From assembly GCA_024280485.1 (NCBI GenBank), contig JAJRQB010000030.1, forward strand, positions 62,001-126,000: 64,000 bases of DNA, given 5' to 3'. A program made the position numbers and the translations under genes. Below are positions 35,365-42,981 of this stretch, piece by piece. Under the pieces are notes generated by a model. That model saw only the letters and a list, made by a program, of their open reading frames with translations. It was not told the origin of the DNA and searched no databases. Source of the stretch: Deltaproteobacteria bacterium. Lineage in GTDB: Bacteria > Desulfobacterota > Desulfuromonadia > Desulfuromonadales > Geopsychrobacteraceae. Position 1 is the first letter of the stretch; the number at the start of each line of letters is the position of its first letter.

Positions 35365-36101
35365 TAGCTTTTATGCTGCTTGCCGCGAGTTTCGTCGGGC
35401 TGCGCCAGGTCAGAGCTTCGGCCTACAATCTACCCGAGCTGCCCGAGCCTTCACTCTACGGTAATCTGTTGATCGATAGGACTTCGACAGCGCAGGGCGT
35501 TAAACCGGTCTCCTTTTCGCACTGGACTCATCGTCTCCGCTATACCTGTCGTGTCTGTCACACCGAGCTCGAATTCGACATGGCCGCCGGGGTGACTGAG
35601 ATCAGCTGTGATGATATCAAGGATGGACGTTACTGCGGTGCTTGTCACGACGGCAAACTGGCGTTCAAGCCAGAAGGAAACTGCAAATACTGTCACAACG
35701 GCGATATCGGCTTCCGCAGTGAGGAGTTTGCCGAATTCAGCCGACATCTACCGCCCGATGAATTCGGCAACGAGATAAACTGGTCGCAGATGATAAATCG
35801 CGGTCAGGTCCAGCCGCAACGCTACCTTGAGGAGGAACCTCCTGAGGCAACCTTTGAAAAAGAGCTTAAACTCGAGGCCGCGTGGGGCCGGATTCCGCCA
35901 GCTGTTTTCCCGCACAAGGAGCATAATCAATGGGTCGATTGTGACACCTGCCATCCTGACCTGTTCAATATCAAAAAGAAAAGCACCGAACATTTCTCAA
36001 TGGCACGAATATTAAAGGGTGAATTCTGTGGCTACTGTCATATGAAGGTTGCCTTTCCGATGAATGCCTGTGAGCGGTGCCATCCGGGAATGAGACGATG
36101 A
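35343..36101 (+). CDS. Hexaheme c-type cytochrome, two triheme c7-like modules (B)
   Basis: A 252-residue paralogue of the preceding cytochrome, with signal peptide and six CxxCH motifs (CRVCH, CGACH, CKYCH, CDTCH, CGYCH, CERCH). The same landmarks recur: FSHWTHRLRYTC, DEFGNEINW and FPHKEHNQWVDC. The start ATG 35343 lies inside the end of gene A and uses AGGGG, so the pair is translationally coupled. It overlaps the small downstream gene by ATGA. The conserved spacer between the modules (about 60 residues without hemes) suggests that this middle part matters for partner binding. Confidence 0.88.
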   Translation: MSYRTTLIAFMLLAASFVGLRQVRASAYNLPELPEPSLYGNLLIDRTSTAQGVKPVSFSHWTHRLRYTCRVCHTELEFDMAAGVTEISCDDIKDGRYCGACHDGKLAFKPEGNCKYCHNGDIGFRSEEFAEFSRHLPPDEFGNEINWSQMINRGQVQPQRYLEEEPPEATFEKELKLEAAWGRIPPAVFPHKEHNQWVDCDTCHPDLFNIKKKSTEHFSMARILKGEFCGYCHMKVAFPMNACERCHPGMRR

Positions 36102-36412
36102 AGGTCTGTCGCATAGGCCTTATCGTCCTCTTTGTCGCGTTGCTGATGAATGTTGCAACTGCCGGTGCTCTCGAACAAGATTTGGCGGATGAATTTGCTG
36201 CTCTGAGCAGACAGACGCGTCAGGCGATGGATCTCTCTCCGGTCGAACTTGAGGCTCTGGTTGAACGCTGCAACCTCTTGAAGGAGCAGATCGAAAATTT
36301 ACAGACGCGAGAAAAGAAGATCATGGGGAAAAGAGTGAGACGACTGTGTGGGTTGTTCCTTTATGTCCTTGATTCGAAGCAGGGAACGGAAAAGAAGACC
36401 GCCACAGACTAA
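36098..36412 (+). CDS. Small exported helical protein of the cytochrome operon
   Basis: A 104-residue protein with a signal peptide (about 1-24, ending NVATAGA) and a mature part that looks like a continuous helix or coiled coil (LEQDLADEFAALSRQTRQ, then LVERCNLLKEQIENLQTREKK). No heme motif; two isolated Cys. It overlaps the stop of cytochrome B by ATGA, so it is the third gene of the operon. A role as a small assembly or docking partner for the cytochromes is inferred from coupling only. I do not recognise a named family. Confidence 0.65.
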   Translation: MKVCRIGLIVLFVALLMNVATAGALEQDLADEFAALSRQTRQAMDLSPVELEALVERCNLLKEQIENLQTREKKIMGKRVRRLCGLFLYVLDSKQGTEKKTATD

Positions 36413-36415
36413 TCC

Positions 36416-37300
36416 TCATTTGACGGGAACAGTTTTCTTCATCATCGCCAGCCAGTTACCGCTTGCAATCAGCAACATGCCGCCGACCGCTGAGAGCGTC
36501 CAGCGGTAATCTTCCCAGAAGGTCGAAAGTAGCAGGGCCACCAGTGGGAATAGTAGGGTGGTGTAAGCAGCGCGACCGACGCCGATCCGGCCGACCAGAC
36601 TGAGGTAGCAGCCGAACGCGATGATCGAACCGAATATCGCCAGGTAGATCAGCGAGATCAGATAGGCCGGGCTGGTATCGATCTGCAGCGGAGCACCGCT
36701 CCACAAAGCGATCAGCAACATACAGAGTGCGCCGTAGCTCATGCCGTAGGCATTGGTCTGGATGATCGGCAGGCCTTCACTCTGGTTGCGAGCCGAGAGG
36801 ATATTGCCGAGTGAGGCGAGATAGGTGGCGCCGAAACAGAGCAGCAGTCCGGTGACGACTGTGCCGCTGAAATTGACTGCAACCAGTTCCGGCCAGAAGA
36901 GCAGTCCGAGGCCGCACAGTCCAAACCCTCCTCCCAACAACACCCGCCATTCCAACGGCGTTCCGAGGAAAATCTGTCCATTTATGATATTCATTACCAC
37001 GATGGTTGAAAAGACGACTGCCGCCAGACCGCTGGTGATGCGCAGTTCGGCGAGATAGAAGAGCAGGTAATTCAGAGCAAAGAGGCAGAGCCCCTGCAGG
37101 GCGATGAATAGTTGATCACGGGCGCTAAAGCGCATCGGGAGTCGTCTGAGCAGACAGAAACCGACCAGCAGGAGTGCCGCCAGCCCAAAGCGCCAGGTGA
37201 CCGAGACCACTGGCTCGATGTTGCCAAGCTGAAACTTGATCGCCAGCCAGGTTGAGCCCCAGATCAAGACAGTTGCACTATAGAAGAAGAAATTAGCCAC
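36416..37300 (-). CDS. DMT superfamily transporter (EamA)
   Basis: A 294-residue inner-membrane protein with about ten predicted membrane segments in two EamA repeats. SATVLIWGSTWLAIKFQLG at the N-terminus is the classic EamA entry motif. The start of the second repeat is LLCFGATYLASLGNILSAR. The family exports amino acids, nucleotides or other metabolites; the substrate cannot be told. It ends 3 bases from the convergent small cytochrome-operon gene, with no terminator visible between them. Confidence 0.85.
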   Translation of the reverse strand: MANFFFYSATVLIWGSTWLAIKFQLGNIEPVVSVTWRFGLAALLLVGFCLLRRLPMRFSARDQLFIALQGLCLFALNYLLFYLAELRITSGLAAVVFSTIVVMNIINGQIFLGTPLEWRVLLGGGFGLCGLGLLFWPELVAVNFSGTVVTGLLLCFGATYLASLGNILSARNQSEGLPIIQTNAYGMSYGALCMLLIALWSGAPLQIDTSPAYLISLIYLAIFGSIIAFGCYLSLVGRIGVGRAAYTTLLFPLVALLLSTFWEDYRWTLSAVGGMLLIASGNWLAMMKKTVPVK

Positions 37301-37379
37301 GGCAGAATATATCTCAGGGTTGAAGGTCTCGCTATCCTGCCGCCCGGGTGAAGAATAAGCAAGCTATCCACAGTAAAAT

Positions 37380-38393
37380 TTAATCAGCTTCCACAGGGTT
37401 GTCTTTCAGCATCCGCTTCATGACCTTGCCATCGACGCTGCGCAGATGCAGGTCGCGTTGTGGGAAGGGGATCTCCACTCCGGCTTTACGGAATTGCTGG
37501 TCAAGGTCTCTCAGCAGTTCACTCTTGACCCTTGGCCTTGCGTCCACATTCGGAATCCAGATCCGCAGTTCAAAATCGAGCGAACTGTCGCCGAAAGCAA
37601 TAAAGATCGGCGAGGGTGCTGGCTCGTCAAGCACGTCCGGGTGGGACTCGCCCGCCTCGGCCAGAATCAACATGACCTTTTCAATGTCACTGCCGTAGGC
37701 AACGCCGACAGGAACCACTAGGCGCACTCGACGGTTCGACAGGGTCCAGTTGGTGACTTTTTGCGAGATAATCTGAGCGTTTGGCACGATCAGTTCCGCT
37801 TGATCAAGGGTTTCGACCACAGTAGAGCGCAGACCGATTTTGACGACAGTGCCATATTCCCCATCGATCAGGATGGCATCACCAATCTTGACCGGCCGTT
37901 CGAAAAGTAGAATCAGCCCGGATAAAAAATTGTTGACGATATCCTGTAGGCCGAATCCGATACCGACACCCAAAGCACCCAGTACGACAACAAAATTCTG
38001 TAGACTCAATCCCAGACTGCTGAGAACGAATAGAAATCCGATCAGGACCATTGCGTAGTGAATCAGCTTCTTGATCGCGTCGCGCACACCGCGATCTACG
38101 GACTTGCGATAAAAGACCTGGGTTTCACTCATCGCCTGCAGTAGCCAGGAGATCTGCATCGCCAGGTAGAATGAAATCAGTGCCAGCAGCACCATGCGCA
38201 AGCTGATGCTTTGTGTCCCAAGCGGGACTGCGAACTTTTCGAAAAAGTTCCAGGCATCTCCCATTGTCGCAAAAATTCTCCAGACGGGCAGCAGGTAGAA
38301 AAGGCTGTATACCACCACGATGACGCGCAGAATATTTTCGAGACGGAGGGAACATTCATTGGCAAATTTTTTGAAAACTTTTTTTGCGCCCAT
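37380..38393 (-). CDS. MscS-type mechanosensitive channel, channel half (-1 frame)
   Basis: The C-terminal 337 residues of a large MscS-family channel. Membrane helices precede the pore helix and the highly conserved FVVVLGALGVGIGFGLQDIVNNFLSGLILLF region, then the beta domain (ERPVKIGDAILIDGEYGTV) and the C-terminal vestibule (VELIVPN-type LIVPNAQIISQKVTNW). It overlaps the 38177-39805 frame and reads -1 relative to it. Joined at the A-rich heptamer, the two make one protein of about 810 residues. An internal ATG at 38393 could allow a short channel product, but it lacks a good ribosome binding site. Confidence 0.8.
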   Translation of the reverse strand: MGAKKVFKKFANECSLRLENILRVIVVVYSLFYLLPVWRIFATMGDAWNFFEKFAVPLGTQSISLRMVLLALISFYLAMQISWLLQAMSETQVFYRKSVDRGVRDAIKKLIHYAMVLIGFLFVLSSLGLSLQNFVVVLGALGVGIGFGLQDIVNNFLSGLILLFERPVKIGDAILIDGEYGTVVKIGLRSTVVETLDQAELIVPNAQIISQKVTNWTLSNRRVRLVVPVGVAYGSDIEKVMLILAEAGESHPDVLDEPAPSPIFIAFGDSSLDFELRIWIPNVDARPRVKSELLRDLDQQFRKAGVEIPFPQRDLHLRSVDGKVMKRMLKDNPVEAD

Positions 38394-39805
38394 TTTTCGT
38401 TGCTGAGGAAGAAAATAATCCCCCCATTGCCGAGGCGCATCGCCATGTGAGCAAAGAACATGACCATTCCAGTTTCGAAAGTGGACTGCAGCAGCCAGAA
38501 AGAAAAATTCATGTAGCCGCTAATCTGACCGATCAGTGAGACCAGGAGCACAACGGTCGCAATTCGCAAAACCAGGCGATAAAAGCGTCCGGCTTTTATT
38601 CCACGAGTTTGAAGGGATACATTGCCCTGCCAGATCAAAATTGGGATCATGGCCAGCGCAAGCAGCGCGATATAGAGGCGATAGTATGGCTGTGGTAAGG
38701 CAATCAACCGGAAGGCAGTGGTTGTCAGCAGCAGCAGAGCAGCGAGTATCAGGATGCGTGCCTGGCGATGATTTTCCATCAGTGAAACAGCGAGTGTGGT
38801 TACCGCGATCACTCCACAAGTCATCAGAGAAAAGCGGAAGAGTTCTGGAGGGGCCGTAAAGAGAGGAGTAAAACCGACAACTACGGCAAAACACGCGGTT
38901 GCCCAGGGGTGCGCCAGAACGAATTGCCAGTCCTCGTTTGTCTGAAAATGACCTCGATAGTGGAGAATCACCGCCGCGCAAAGGAACAGCGTCAGGACCA
39001 TCAGGCTCAGAAGCCAGTCAAAGTTTTTCAGGTAATTCAGGTCGATGATCAGGGCGACAACAAGTCCGGCTTGGGCCTGTTGCCATAATTGCGGGGTGAG
39101 TTGCGCATAGAATTCTGGTGTGAAAAAAGAGAAGCTGTTTTTACGAAAAGTCTCTTTGCGGATCTGGGTGAGGGCGCTCTCGAACCTTTCGATTTCTCCG
39201 ACAATGACCTGTTGGTCGCTTCCGATTTCTTCCTGTAGACCAAGTATGGAAGTGGCCGCTTTTTTAAGGGTAATTTGCAGGCTAGAGAGGTTTTTTTTGA
39301 TCTGTTTGATTGTTTTGTCGGGGACGGCGACCCTTTGTTTCTTGAGACTTCTAGCCCAGTTTTGCCAGAAACTTTCCTCTTCCTGAAGTCGATTCTGGAT
39401 TCCTTCAAGTTCTTGTTGGCGGGCGGTTAAGTCCTTCTGGAGATCTTCAAACCCCTTGCGCATCTGTCGATATTGGATGTTGACTTGAGAAAGTCGATCG
39501 ACATACCAGCCTGTCGGATCACCCAGTGTAGCGACTTGCTGCTGTAACTCCTTTAGCTGATCCACGAGTTTTTGATGCTTGTCCTGTACGACTTTAAGCT
39601 CTGTCATTTGGGACAGTTGACTCGTTGAGTTTTCGATAAAATCAACGAGTTGCAGCTGTCTAGGGCCCAGGTCGCTGAGGCTCGGAATGGGTGGCGTTTT
39701 AACCTCTTTTTCGACGGGAGTTACCGGCGGTGCATCGACCGCTAGCACCGGAGTCGCTGAGATTATAATTAGTAATATGAGCAGCAGCTGCCGGATCAGA
39801 ACCAT
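38177..39805 (-). CDS. MscS-type mechanosensitive channel, N-terminal half (zero frame)
   Basis: A 542-codon frame with a signal peptide (MVLIRQLLLILLIIISATPV), a periplasmic coiled-coil region (about 40-240: LQQQVATLG, LQKDLTARQQELEGIQNRL) and six to seven membrane helices (250-470), as in MscK/YbdG-like large channels. The last real homology is GGIIFFLSNEK; beyond that the zero frame gives low-quality sequence to a stop at 38177, while the -1 frame supplies the channel core. CAGGAG precedes ATG 39805. It may be a recoded gene, a frameshift mutation or an indel error. Confidence 0.75.
   Translation of the reverse strand: MVLIRQLLLILLIIISATPVLAVDAPPVTPVEKEVKTPPIPSLSDLGPRQLQLVDFIENSTSQLSQMTELKVVQDKHQKLVDQLKELQQQVATLGDPTGWYVDRLSQVNIQYRQMRKGFEDLQKDLTARQQELEGIQNRLQEEESFWQNWARSLKKQRVAVPDKTIKQIKKNLSSLQITLKKAATSILGLQEEIGSDQQVIVGEIERFESALTQIRKETFRKNSFSFFTPEFYAQLTPQLWQQAQAGLVVALIIDLNYLKNFDWLLSLMVLTLFLCAAVILHYRGHFQTNEDWQFVLAHPWATACFAVVVGFTPLFTAPPELFRFSLMTCGVIAVTTLAVSLMENHRQARILILAALLLLTTTAFRLIALPQPYYRLYIALLALAMIPILIWQGNVSLQTRGIKAGRFYRLVLRIATVVLLVSLIGQISGYMNFSFWLLQSTFETGMVMFFAHMAMRLGNGGIIFFLSNEKWAQKKFSKNLPMNVPSVSKIFCASSWWYTAFSTCCPSGEFLRQWEMPGTFSKSSQSRLGHKASACAWCCWH
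38378..38384 (-). other. A AAA AAG slippery heptamer between the two MscS frames
   Basis: In the zero frame the codons are GCG CAA AAA AAG, so the heptamer A AAA AAG is correctly phased for a -1 shift, as in E. coli dnaX. The -1 product reads on through VFKKFANECSLRL into the channel domain. I see neither a convincing Shine-Dalgarno-like enhancer upstream nor a stable hairpin downstream. Confidence 0.5.
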
Positions 39806-40061
39806 TTTTTCTCCTGAAAGACTAGAGCATGCCGATGGCACTGGCGCTCATTACCACCCAGATCGCAGGGTAATCTCAGGCCTATCTCAGTTCAGGTATC
39901 GCTTCAAAGTTCATCCCTTTGATCCCGGCGATATAGATCAGCGTGACAAAGAGTGAGACCACTGATGGTCAAGACCTATAGGTTGATCCGACATTATATT
40001 CTAAAGAGAACTTTTCTGCAGAATTTGGGCGTATTATCAATATTTTACAAGGCCTTAAACG

Positions 40062-40089
40062 AAAAGCCCCGACAGATTGCCGGGGCTTT
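40062..40089 (-). terminator. Terminator of the hemerythrin operon
   Basis: AAAGCCCCG pairs with CGGGGCTTT around an 8-base loop, with T-rich sequence on the minus-strand exit. It lies 29 bases after the hemerythrin stop. Confidence 0.8.
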
Positions 40090-40117
40090 ATTGAGTGGTG
40101 AGAGTCGGGATCTTTGA

Positions 40118-40672
40118 TCAGGCTGCAGCCTGATGTTCATACTCCTCAACCATCTTCAGATAGCGGGCTTCCAGGTCAGGGGCTTTTGTTTCGGCCCTGG
40201 TGTAGGCATCGAGCATCCGCTCGCGCACCTCGGCTGGCAGTACCCGTTCAGCCAAGGGGTAGAGGATGGTATCTTCCTTATCGATATGTCCGCGCAACAG
40301 TGCGGCATAGCCGCGTGCATGTTCGACGATCCCTGGAATCTGACCCGTCTCACCATCCAATGCCTTCTGCGCCGCTTCTTCCATGGCTTTGACGTGGGCT
40401 CGTCCCTCATCGTGTTCCATCAGCATTGCCTCTATCGGTGAACTTTTAGCCGGCATGCCATTGTTGACCAGCTCAATAAAGAGGACATCCTCTTCCTTGG
40501 CGTGGTGGAAACTATCGGCATAGTTACGAATAAAGTCGACAGCATCGAGGTAGAATTGCCAGTTGCGAAACTGCCCAGCTTCAAGCAGTTCAGTATTCTT
40601 CTCAACCAGCGTGATCATGCGCAGAATCAACTGGTGCTCGTCTTTCATGACCTGTGTGACGTTTTCAGCCAT
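40118..40672 (-). CDS. Hemerythrin HHE domain protein
   Basis: A 184-residue cytosolic four-helix di-iron protein. Metal-binding signatures appear in order: VMKDEHQLILRM (His about 13), SFHHAKEEDVLF (His-x3-E), LMEHDEGRAH and RGHIDKEDTILYPLAER. Family members bind O2 or repair and sense NO damage to iron-sulfur clusters. It is the last gene of a three-gene operon with the CGCPGS protein (2-base gap) and a DUF1858 protein, all behind an FNR-like box. This suggests an anaerobic or nitrosative-stress function. Confidence 0.88.
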   Translation of the reverse strand: MAENVTQVMKDEHQLILRMITLVEKNTELLEAGQFRNWQFYLDAVDFIRNYADSFHHAKEEDVLFIELVNNGMPAKSSPIEAMLMEHDEGRAHVKAMEEAAQKALDGETGQIPGIVEHARGYAALLRGHIDKEDTILYPLAERVLPAEVRERMLDAYTRAETKAPDLEARYLKMVEEYEHQAAA

Positions 40673-40674
40673 GG

Positions 40675-41133
40675 TCAGGATTTCCTTTCGCCGTTGACCC
40701 CGATCACTGCAATCTCCAGTGGGATATCCTTGCCCGATGCTTTCAGCGCCTGCTCGGCCATCATCGCCATACCGCGACAGCAGGGGACTTCCATGATGGT
40801 GACGGTCAGCGATTTGATCTCATTATCACGCAGCATCGAGGTTAGTTTTTCGACATAGGAACTGGTGTCGTCCAGCTTGGGGCAGGCGTTGACCAGCACT
40901 TTCCCCTTGATAAAGTCCCGATGGTATTCAGCGTAGGCAAAGGGTGCGCAGTCGGCGGCGATCAGCAGATGGGCATCTTGCAGCCAAGGGGCAGATGGTG
41001 GAACCAGATGCAGTTGGGTTGGCCATTGACGTAGTTCAGATTGCAGGCGGCCGGTAGTTTCTTCAGTCTCTGTTTGTGGGGCCTCTACGGTACGGACCTG
41101 GCTGCCTGGGCAGCCGCAAGCGAGTTTACTCAT
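40675..41133 (-). CDS. CGCPGS-motif protein, ferredoxin-less Fe-S oxidoreductase relative
   Basis: A 152-residue protein starting MSKLACGCPGSQVR. The body (LRQWPTQLHLVPPSAPWL, then LLIAADCAPFAYAEYHRDFI, LVNACPKLDD and MEVPCCRGM) matches the C-terminal domain of a family that normally also carries 4Fe-4S ferredoxin motifs; those are missing here. Conserved Cys at CGC, AADC, NACP and PCC could hold a cluster. The biochemical role of the family is unknown; its members often occur beside hemerythrin and DUF1858 genes in anaerobes. Middle gene of the operon. Confidence 0.7.
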   Translation of the reverse strand: MSKLACGCPGSQVRTVEAPQTETEETTGRLQSELRQWPTQLHLVPPSAPWLQDAHLLIAADCAPFAYAEYHRDFIKGKVLVNACPKLDDTSSYVEKLTSMLRDNEIKSLTVTIMEVPCCRGMAMMAEQALKASGKDIPLEIAVIGVNGERKS

Positions 41134-41146
41134 GGTATTACTCCTT

Positions 41147-41362
41147 TTATGAATTGTTCAGATATTCGAGAATTTCTTGTTCGATTTTCGCTTCGATTTC
41201 ATCACCCAGCGCGTGGATACTGACTACGTCCTTGACCAGACAGATACCGACTCCGCAAGTAACGCAGCCGATTTCGTAATGGTCGAAAATCTCGCCGATT
41301 CGCGGGTGGGTTTCGATCACTTTATTGATGGCCTGTTCGCCGATCTCTGCAGGCAGATTCAT
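41147..41362 (-). CDS. DUF1858 domain protein
   Basis: A 71-residue protein of the DUF1858 type: INKVIETHPRIGEIFDHYEI followed by the Cys motif CVTCGVGIC and a C-terminal helix. The domain is associated with hybrid cluster protein and NO-response genes in anaerobes, often as a redox disulfide module. The third Cys (CVTC-x3-IC) is an extra feature. First gene of the operon, 64 bases downstream of the FNR-like box, with GAAAC/GGAG-type sequence before the ATG. Confidence 0.75.
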   Translation of the reverse strand: MNLPAEIGEQAINKVIETHPRIGEIFDHYEIGCVTCGVGICLVKDVVSIHALGDEIEAKIEQEILEYLNNS

Positions 41363-41425
41363 ATTTTGTTTCTCCTTTGCTTGCCGTTGATGGTGTCAGA
41401 CTAAGGGCTTTCAACGTCGAAAAAC

Positions 41426-41439
41426 ATGATCCAGGTCAA
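41426..41439 (-). promoter_or_regulatory. FNR/DNR-like box upstream of the hemerythrin operon
   Basis: TTGACCTGGATCAT on the minus strand, N4 spacing, two mismatches to TTGATNNNNATCAA. It shares the TTGAC half-site with the nar dyad. A weak -10 (TAGTCT) stands at the class II distance. One anaerobic or NO regulator may control both operons. Confidence 0.5.
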
Positions 41440-41513
41440 AACCTGACAAAAAACATCAGATTTATTCTACGGGGAATTGTTTGCCGCTCACAAGGGGGTT
41501 GTTTTTTGTTGTT

Positions 41514-41536
41514 GATAATGATATATCGTATTATTC
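41514..41536 (+). promoter_or_regulatory. Possible Fur-like box before the efflux operon
   Basis: GATAATGATA followed by an imperfect inverted half (TATTATTC) resembles the first half of a Fur box. The second half matches poorly, and the whole stretch is AT-rich. It may simply be promoter DNA for the TolC gene at 41635. Confidence 0.25.
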
Positions 41537-41634
41537 ATATAGATAATAACTAACGACTCTTTTGCTGCAAGAGGGCAATTCGCGAGGATATTTATTGTGT
41601 CACTGATTCTTCGTACAGAGAAAGATCTGAAAGT

Positions 41635-42981
41635 ATGAAACGACTATTACTGATATTTCTGCTGTTAGCTGTTTTCCCCGTTGGGCGGAGCCAGTCTAGC
41701 GAGATGCCGATTCCCGAAGAATGGACGGCGCGCAAGGCTGTTGAATTTGTGCTGGAGAACAACCCGGATAGTCTGGTTGCCAGCCAGCGGATGCTCGAAG
41801 CAGAGGCCTTGCTGATCAAATCATCAGCAAGTTTTTACCCGCAGCTTGGTTTGAGTGGCAGCTATAACCAGACCAATAATCCAATACACTCTTTTGGTAA
41901 TATCCTCAATCAGGGTCAGTTCACTCCCGGGATCGATTTCAACGACCCTGGACGCACCGATAATTTAAACTTAAGTATTGGCGCACAATATCGCTTCTAC
42001 AATGGTGGTCAGGATACCGCACGCAGAGATGCTGCCGGAGCCGGGGTTGATCTTTTCAGCGCAGAATGGGAGTCGGTTCAACTACAATTAGGCTTTGAAG
42101 CTTTCCGCAGCTTTCAACGGATTGTTGAGGCAGAAACTGTCGATCAAGCCCAGCAGGTAGCGCTGGATGCGATCCGCTCTGCGCTGGACGTGGCGCATGC
42201 GCGCTATGCTGCGGGGGATCTGCTTAAGATCGATCTTTTGAACCTCGAAGTTCAGGAGTCGCGAATCCTCGAAAGTCAAATTCAGGCTTCACATAATCTC
42301 GAACTTTCAAAGCAGATCTTTTTGACACTGCTCGGTTTATCCGCTGGAGAAGTCAAGCTTGTAACCATCTCACAGCCGAGTCCTGTCCCACCGGAGATCC
42401 GCAGTCCTGCGCAACGCCCAGAGTTACAGCGGATGCGAGCAGCATTGCGGGTCGCTGAAGCAAAGTTGAGCGGTGCGCGGGGGAGCAGACGACCAACGGT
42501 TGACGGGTTTGCTTCTTATCAGTTTGATCATGGGGCTGTCTTGGATGGCAATGGAGATTCCTGGGCCGCTGGTCTCAACCTGAACTTTAAGCTTTTTGAT
42601 GGTCATAGTTCCGCAGCAGATATTTCTCAGGCTGAGGCTCGACTCGGAACTTTACGGGCTGAGTTGAGGAAGCTGGAGCTGGCGCTTAACCTTGAGCTCA
42701 AACAGGCTGAGTTGGCGTTGAGTCAGGCGCAACAACGGAAGCTGGTCACTAAGAAGATGGTTGAACAGGCACTTGAGAGCGAACAATTGAGTCGTGCCCG
42801 GTTCAAGGAAGGGGTGATTCTGGCCTCCGATCTGATTGATATTGAATCGAGGCTCACCGATGCTCGTGTGCGCTATGCCGTTGCGACCTCTGCCGTGCAA
42901 ATAGCGATTGCCGACTTACGACGCGCGGTCGGGTTACCACAGTTTACTTCAAATTTGACCTCATCAGTGGAGACGCAATGA
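41635..42981 (+). CDS. TolC-family outer membrane efflux protein
   Basis: A 448-residue outer membrane factor: signal peptide (about 1-21), two TolC repeats each with long coiled-coil helices (ALLIKSSASFYPQLGLSGSYN; AEARLGTLRAELRKLELALN) and beta-barrel strands. It forms the exit duct for the RND pump encoded next, with which it overlaps by ATGA. The ribosome binding site is weak (GAAAG). The substrate depends on the pump. Family call is secure from length and repeat structure. Confidence 0.88.
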   Translation: MKRLLLIFLLLAVFPVGRSQSSEMPIPEEWTARKAVEFVLENNPDSLVASQRMLEAEALLIKSSASFYPQLGLSGSYNQTNNPIHSFGNILNQGQFTPGIDFNDPGRTDNLNLSIGAQYRFYNGGQDTARRDAAGAGVDLFSAEWESVQLQLGFEAFRSFQRIVEAETVDQAQQVALDAIRSALDVAHARYAAGDLLKIDLLNLEVQESRILESQIQASHNLELSKQIFLTLLGLSAGEVKLVTISQPSPVPPEIRSPAQRPELQRMRAALRVAEAKLSGARGSRRPTVDGFASYQFDHGAVLDGNGDSWAAGLNLNFKLFDGHSSAADISQAEARLGTLRAELRKLELALNLELKQAELALSQAQQRKLVTKKMVEQALESEQLSRARFKEGVILASDLIDIESRLTDARVRYAVATSAVQIAIADLRRAVGLPQFTSNLTSSVETQ

